From JANMMJ01 sp964543235 (lineage in GTDB: Bacteria > Pseudomonadota > Alphaproteobacteria > Rhizobiales > Aestuariivirgaceae), in contig CAZIXE010000099.1 in NCBI GenBank assembly GCA_964543235.1, forward strand, positions 1 to 9,876: DNA of 9,876 nucleotides, given 5' to 3'. Below are positions 6,235-9,876 of the stretch, in pieces. Position numbers and translations under genes: made by a program. The stretch's first letter is position 1, and every line of letters begins with the position of its first letter. The notes under the pieces are model-generated. The model was not told the origin of the DNA and ran no database searches. It was given only the letters and a program-made list of their open reading frames with translations.

Positions 6235-6861
6235 TCACTTCGACTCCGCCACCTGCCGCTTGTCCACGACCTTGTCGACAATGCCGAAATCCTTCGCCAT
6301 GTCCGCGGTCAGGAAATTATCGCGCTCCAGCGCATCCTCGATCGTTTTGATGTCCTTGCCGGTATGCTGCACATAGATTTCGTTCAGCCGCCGCTTGAGG
6401 CTTTCGACCTCGCGCGCATGAATGAGGATGTCGGTCACCTGGCCCTGGTAGCCGCCGGAAGGCTGGTGCACCATGATGCGGGCATTGGGCAGCGCAAAGC
6501 GCATGTCCTTCTCGCCGGCCGCCAGCAGCAGCGAGGCCATCGAGGCCGCCTGGCCGATACACAGGGTCGAAACCGGACAGCGGATGAACTGCATCGTGTC
6601 ATAGATGGACAGGCCCGATGTCACCACCCCGCCCGGCGAGTTGATGTACATGGCGATTTCCTTCTTGGGGTTGTCGGCCTCTAGGAAGAGGAGCTGGGCC
6701 ACCACCAGGGTGGCGATCTCATCGTTGACCGGCCCGGTCAGGAAGATGATGCGCTCCTTCAGCAGCCGCGAGAATATGTCATAGCGGTAACTGCCGCGTG
6801 ACGTGGTCTCCTCGACCGAGGGAATGACGAAGCTGTTGTAGGTTTCAATGGGGTCGCGCAT
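6235..6861 (-). CDS. clpP: ClpP, proteolytic subunit of ClpXP
   Basis: Serine peptidase of 208 residues; fourteen copies form the barrel in which ClpX-delivered proteins are cut. Seen: catalytic triad S107 (in GQAASMAS), H132 (in MVHQPSGG) and D181 (in ERDNF), spaced as in E. coli ClpP, plus the SPGG loop (75-78). The frame is open to an upstream ATG pair at 6891-6894, but MRDPIETYN at 6861 matches the start usual in alphaproteobacterial ClpP; its ribosome-binding site is weak (TGGAC). The N-terminal segment FVIPSVEETTSRGSYRYDIF differs from the common LVPMV-EQT-RGER-YDI form, so the axial-loop region may be divergent. In many bacteria tig directly precedes clpP; here a divergent gene lies between them, so clpP must have its own promoter within 6862-6987. 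A minus-strand TATCAT at 6893-6898 is a possible -10. Confidence 0.97.
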   Translation of the reverse strand: MRDPIETYNSFVIPSVEETTSRGSYRYDIFSRLLKERIIFLTGPVNDEIATLVVAQLLFLEADNPKKEIAMYINSPGGVVTSGLSIYDTMQFIRCPVSTLCIGQAASMASLLLAAGEKDMRFALPNARIMVHQPSGGYQGQVTDILIHAREVESLKRRLNEIYVQHTGKDIKTIEDALERDNFLTADMAKDFGIVDKVVDKRQVAESK

Positions 6862-6987
6862 ACAAAGTCCACGGGTTGATCGAATCGACATCATGATATT
6901 CTGCCACTACATAGGCAATGCATGGGTTAACGCAAAGGGGTGTTGCGGGCATCGTCCGGTCGGTGGCGCGGGCGCTGGCCAATTGAA
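6862..6987. promoter_or_regulatory. Divergent promoter region of clpP and the CorC-like gene
   Basis: This 126-base gap must hold promoters for both directions. On the minus strand TATCAT (6893-6898, five of six -10 matches) suits clpP but lacks a good -35. On the plus strand TTGATC (6876-6881), 15 bases, TATTCT (6897-6902) is a poor pair for the CorC-like gene. The palindrome TCGAATCGA lies between the two starts. No operator can be named. Confidence 0.3.
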
Positions 6988-8295
6988 ATGCCGACCGTCG
7001 AAATTCTCATCGTTCTGCTGCTGATCCTCGTGAACGGCGTTCTCGCCATGTCCGAACTTGCCGTTGTGTCAGCGCGAAGGATCCGCCTTCAGGCCATGGC
7101 GGAACGCGGCGTCCGCGGCGCCCGCCGGGCCCTGCTCCTCTCGGAAAATCCCGGCCGCTTCCTGTCCACTGTGCAGATCGGCATCACTATGGTCGGCATC
7201 CTTGCCGGAGCCTTTTCCGGCGCCTCGCTCGGGGTGCGGCTGGCCGGCTGGCTGGCGTCGGTGGGGCTCGATACCGACATTGCCGATCCCCTGGGGCTGG
7301 GTCTTGTCGTCGCCGTCATCACCTATCTGTCGCTGATCATCGGCGAACTCGTCCCCAAGCAGCTGGCCCTGCGCAATGCCGAGACCATCGCCTGCGTCGT
7401 GGCCCCGGCCATGGCGTGGCTCGCGCGCTTCGCCTCGCCGGCCGTGAGCCTGCTCGACGCCTCCGGCCGCGCCGTGCTCGTGCTGCTCGGACGCGAGCGC
7501 GCCAGCGAGGCGCGTGTCACCGAGGAGGAGATCCGTATTCTGATCGCCGAAGCCGAGAGCGCCGGCGTGCTCGATGCCGACGAGCGGCAGATGATCAGCG
7601 GCGTCATGCATCTCGGCAACCGGCCGGTCCGGGCCGTGATGACGCCGCGCCCCGATGTCGATCTGCTCGATCTCAGCCAGAGCCCCGCCGCGATCCGCAA
7701 GGCGATCACAGAGAGCGTGCATTCGCGGCTTCCCGCCCATGACGGCAATCAGGACGAGATTCTGGGTGTGGTGCAGGCCAAGGACATGCTCAATGCCTAC
7801 CTCAAGGGCCGCAGGCCGGACGCGCGCCGCTATCTCAAGAAGGCCCCGGTCATCCCCGACACGATGGATGCACTCGATGCCGTCATGCGCCTGCGCGAGT
7901 CGGAGGTGCATATGGGGCTCGTCCACGACGAGTTCGGACATTTCGAGGGCATCGTCACCAGCGCCGACATTCTCGAGGCGATTGTGGGCGCGTTCAGGAC
8001 CGAAGAAGGCGAGCCGGAACCGGCGGCAACCCAGCGCGACGACGGCTCATGGCTCGTTGCCGGGGCCATGCCGGCCGATGAGCTTGCGATCCTCATCGGC
8101 CTCGATCTGCCGGCCAGGCGGCTCTATCACACGGTGGCCGGGCTGGTGCTGGAAAAGCTCGGCCGGCTGCCCAAGGCGGGCGAGAGCTTCACATTCTCGG
8201 GCTGGCGCTTCGAAGTGGTGGACATGGACGGACGGCGCGTCGACAAGGTCCTGATCGCCCGCCCGACGCTCAATACCCACCGCAAACTCAGTTGA
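6988..8295 (+). CDS. CNNM/CBS/CorC-domain membrane protein (hemolysin-C-like family)
   Basis: Inner-membrane protein of 435 residues, likely in divalent-cation (Mg2+/Co2+) transport or efflux by family, not by direct evidence. Domains: DUF21/CNNM membrane part (about 1-165) with hydrophobic segments near 4-21, 62-80, 101-125 and 134-155, including LVVAVITYLSLIIGELVPKQLALR, split here as ITYLSLIIGELVPKQ (111-125); the linker EEEIRILIAEAESAGVLDADER (179-200); a CBS pair (about 215-335) with MTPRPDV and DEFGHFEGIVTSADILEAIVG regions; and a C-terminal CorC_HlyC domain (about 352-427). The frame is open from a GTG at 6940, but MPTVEILIVLLLILVNG at 6988 is the normal family start, though its ribosome-binding site is poor. 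It is the only plus-strand protein gene here, convergent with tig (16 bases between stops) and divergent from clpP. Despite the family name, hemolytic activity is not implied. Confidence 0.93.
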   Translation: MPTVEILIVLLLILVNGVLAMSELAVVSARRIRLQAMAERGVRGARRALLLSENPGRFLSTVQIGITMVGILAGAFSGASLGVRLAGWLASVGLDTDIADPLGLGLVVAVITYLSLIIGELVPKQLALRNAETIACVVAPAMAWLARFASPAVSLLDASGRAVLVLLGRERASEARVTEEEIRILIAEAESAGVLDADERQMISGVMHLGNRPVRAVMTPRPDVDLLDLSQSPAAIRKAITESVHSRLPAHDGNQDEILGVVQAKDMLNAYLKGRRPDARRYLKKAPVIPDTMDALDAVMRLRESEVHMGLVHDEFGHFEGIVTSADILEAIVGAFRTEEGEPEPAATQRDDGSWLVAGAMPADELAILIGLDLPARRLYHTVAGLVLEKLGRLPKAGESFTFSGWRFEVVDMDGRRVDKVLIARPTLNTHRKLS

Positions 8296-8311
8296 ACGGC
8301 GCCCTCACGCC

Positions 8312-9787
8312 TCAATCGTGATGGTGGCCGTGATCATGACCGTGGTGGTGATGATCGTGGTCGTGGTCGTGGTCGTGCTCATGGTCATGATCGTGGTCAT
8401 GATCGTGATCATGGGGCGCGGCGGTGGCGAGTTCCTCCTCCTCGTCCTGCACCATCGCCTGCAGTTCCTCGCGGGTCACTGTCTTGTCGGCCACCTGCGC
8501 CTTGCCGACGATATGGTCGACAACCTTCTGTTCGAAGATCGGGCCGCGCAGTTCAATGAGAGCGCGGGCATTCTTGCGATAGAAGTCGAAGACCCGCTTT
8601 TCCTGACCCGGGAACTGCCGGGCCCGGTTGATCAGGGCACGCTGCAGCTCCTCGTCGCTGACCTTGATGCCTTCCTTCTCGCCCATGGTGCCGAGCACCA
8701 GGCCAAGCCGCACGCGCCGTTCGGCGATGGCGCGGTATTCCTTGCGCGCCTCCTCCTCGGTCGTGTTTTCATCCGCGAAGCTGCGGTTGGCGCGCTTCAT
8801 TTCGCTGGTGAGTGCGTTCCAGATGCCATTGAACTCCGCTTCAACGAGCTTTTCCGGCAGGGCGAAGGAATAGGCCTTGTCGAGCTCGTCGAGCACATCG
8901 CGCTTGAGCTTCATCACGGTCATGCGGTCGAACTCGCTCTTGAGGCGCTCGCTGATCATCTTTTTGAGCTCGTCGAGCGATTCGAAGCCGAGCGTCTTGG
9001 CATAGTCGTCATCGATCGCCCGTTCGACGGCCCTTTCGACACCTTTCACATGGACCGCGAACTCGGCCGGCTTGCCGGCCAGCTGCGGCACGCCATAGGT
9101 CTCGGGGAATGTTACCTTGACTTTTACGTCATCGCCCGCCTTGGCGCCGACGAGCTGCTCCTCGAAGCCGGGGATGAACTGGGCCGAGCCGATCTCGACA
9201 TAGGCATCCTCGACGCTGCCGCCATCGAAGGTTTCGCCGTTGATGGTGCCCACGAACGACACCCGGGCGCGATCGCCGCTGGCCAGCACCGCCCCCTCAC
9301 CCTTGTCCTGCCAGTTCTTCGACTGGCTGGCGATCCGCTGCAGCGCCTCATCGATATGGGCGTCGGCAACATCGACCAGGTGCCTGGTGAGGGCGATACC
9401 GGACACGTCCTTGAGCTCGAAATCGGGCACGACCTCGAAGCTCATGGTGTAGGCAAGATCGCCTTGCCCGGCAAAGATCTTCTCGATCTCGGCGGCATCC
9501 TCGGGGAGCTTCACTTCCGGCTGGTAGGCGGGCTTGAGGTTGCGCTCCTCCACGACCTTCTTGGCGCCTTCATCGATCTGCGCCTGCACCACTTCCGCCA
9601 TGACCGACTTGCCGTAGACCCGCTTCAGATGCGGCACCGGCACCTTGCCGGGCCGGAAGCCCTTGATGTTGGCCTTCTTGGCGAGGTCGCCGAGCCGCTT
9701 GTTGAGCTCCTGGTCGAGATCGGTGGCGCCGATCACCACCTTGAACTCGCGCTTCAATCCGTCGGCCAGCGTTTCGGTTACCTGCAT
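8312..9787 (-). CDS. tig: Trigger factor, ribosome-associated chaperone, with His/Asp-rich tail
   Basis: Cytosolic chaperone of 491 residues that binds near the ribosomal exit tunnel and shields nascent chains; it also has peptidyl-prolyl isomerase activity. Seen: N-terminal ribosome-binding domain with GFRPGK (43-48), FKBP-like isomerase domain (about 165-250) with VSFVGTINGETFDGG and FIPGFEEQLVGAKAGD segments, and the helical C-terminal chaperone domain (about 255-440). The core is followed by an acidic stretch and then 33 residues (459-491) with 19 His, 11 Asp, one Glu and two Gly, so the protein is clearly longer than E. coli trigger factor (432). ATG at 9787 (MQVTETL) is the family start; an in-frame GTG at 9799 is less likely. 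It follows tRNA-Leu by 39 bases. The tail could bind Ni, Zn or Cu ions, by analogy with SlyD; this is inference. Confidence 0.98.
   Translation of the reverse strand: MQVTETLADGLKREFKVVIGATDLDQELNKRLGDLAKKANIKGFRPGKVPVPHLKRVYGKSVMAEVVQAQIDEGAKKVVEERNLKPAYQPEVKLPEDAAEIEKIFAGQGDLAYTMSFEVVPDFELKDVSGIALTRHLVDVADAHIDEALQRIASQSKNWQDKGEGAVLASGDRARVSFVGTINGETFDGGSVEDAYVEIGSAQFIPGFEEQLVGAKAGDDVKVKVTFPETYGVPQLAGKPAEFAVHVKGVERAVERAIDDDYAKTLGFESLDELKKMISERLKSEFDRMTVMKLKRDVLDELDKAYSFALPEKLVEAEFNGIWNALTSEMKRANRSFADENTTEEEARKEYRAIAERRVRLGLVLGTMGEKEGIKVSDEELQRALINRARQFPGQEKRVFDFYRKNARALIELRGPIFEQKVVDHIVGKAQVADKTVTREELQAMVQDEEEELATAAPHDHDHDHDHDHEHDHDHDHDHHHHGHDHGHHHD
8315..8413 (-). repeat. Repetitive coding tract for the His/Asp tail of trigger factor
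   Basis: Tandem CAY-GAY hexamers encode five HD, one HE, four HD, four H, then mixed G/H/D to the stop. Both His and both Asp codons alternate irregularly, with only one uniform run (three CACGAC units). This argues for long-standing maintenance at the protein level, with possible recent slippage in the uniform core. Confidence 0.9.
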
Positions 9788-9826
9788 GTCTCTGCTCACT
9801 CGTGTTCATGCCATCAAGCGCGGGCC

Positions 9827-9876
9827 TGGTGCGGGCGGAGGGACTTGAACCCCCACGGGTTTCCCCACAGGAACCT
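9827..9876 (-). tRNA. tRNA-Leu, 3' part only (window edge)
   Basis: Minus-strand 3' half of a class II tRNA. Seen from the 3' end: encoded CCA (9827-9829), discriminator A, acceptor strand CGCCCGC (9831-9837), T stem CCCTC/GGGGG with loop TTCAAGT, and a long variable arm with GGG-GAAA-CCC, followed by anticodon-stem TCCTG and loop bases AGGT at the window end. The last two bases read AG as anticodon positions 35-36, so the anticodon is NAG (Leu, CUN codons; UAG is likeliest given the GGT-TCCTG context). Position 34 and the 5' half lie outside the window. Confidence 0.92.

Noticed and set aside
7069..7941. Minus-strand frame of 290 codons antisense to the CorC-like gene
   Set aside because: His- and Gly-rich shadow of a gene with clear CBS and CorC domains.
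6988..8295. Hemolysin / toxin gene
   Set aside because: The hemolysin name for this family is historical; the domains indicate a CNNM/CBS/CorC membrane protein linked to cation transport.
8315..8413. CRISPR-like or satellite repeat
   Set aside because: The short hexamer repeats are in frame and encode the His/Asp tail of trigger factor; there are no spacers.

Overview
This window is GC-rich bacterial DNA that looks alphaproteobacterial. The ClpX, ClpP, Lon and trigger factor sequences resemble that class, and tRNA-Leu followed by tig is an arrangement I associate with it. No genus can be named from the sequence. The core is the conserved protein-quality-control locus tig, clpP, clpX, lon, all on the minus strand and running from high to low coordinates. 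No phage, transposon, CRISPR or secretion machinery is visible.

From the right-hand end: the 3' part of a tRNA-Leu (9827-9876) lies 39 bases upstream of tig (8312-9787), whose product ends in an unusual 33-residue tail with 19 histidines. A plus-strand gene for a CNNM/CBS/CorC-type membrane protein (6988-8295) sits between tig and clpP, convergent with tig and divergent from clpP. Then come clpP (6235-6861) and clpX (4729-6009), separated by 225 bases with a probable clpP terminator, an AT-rich repeat cluster and a likely clpX promoter with an inverted repeat.

Between clpX and lon (3385-4728) the locus departs from the usual direct clpX-lon junction. It holds a minus-strand gene (3651-4208) for a 185-residue protein with a conserved soluble domain and one C-terminal membrane helix. 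Divergent from it is a plus-strand stretch (about 4267-4478) that folds into successive hairpins and ends in a textbook intrinsic terminator without any convincing coding sequence, which is a candidate small RNA. lon (952-3384) has a hairpin after its stop. The last gene, a SAM-dependent methyltransferase (13-798), is read in the same direction but has no evident functional link.

Together the main genes form a folding and degradation set: trigger factor takes nascent chains at the ribosome, ClpXP unfolds and degrades tagged or regulatory substrates, and Lon removes misfolded and regulatory proteins. The parts worth a second look are the candidate RNA, the small membrane-anchored protein beside lon, the histidine tail of trigger factor, and the metal-transport-like gene placed inside the cluster. 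None of these amounts to a demonstrated new system.
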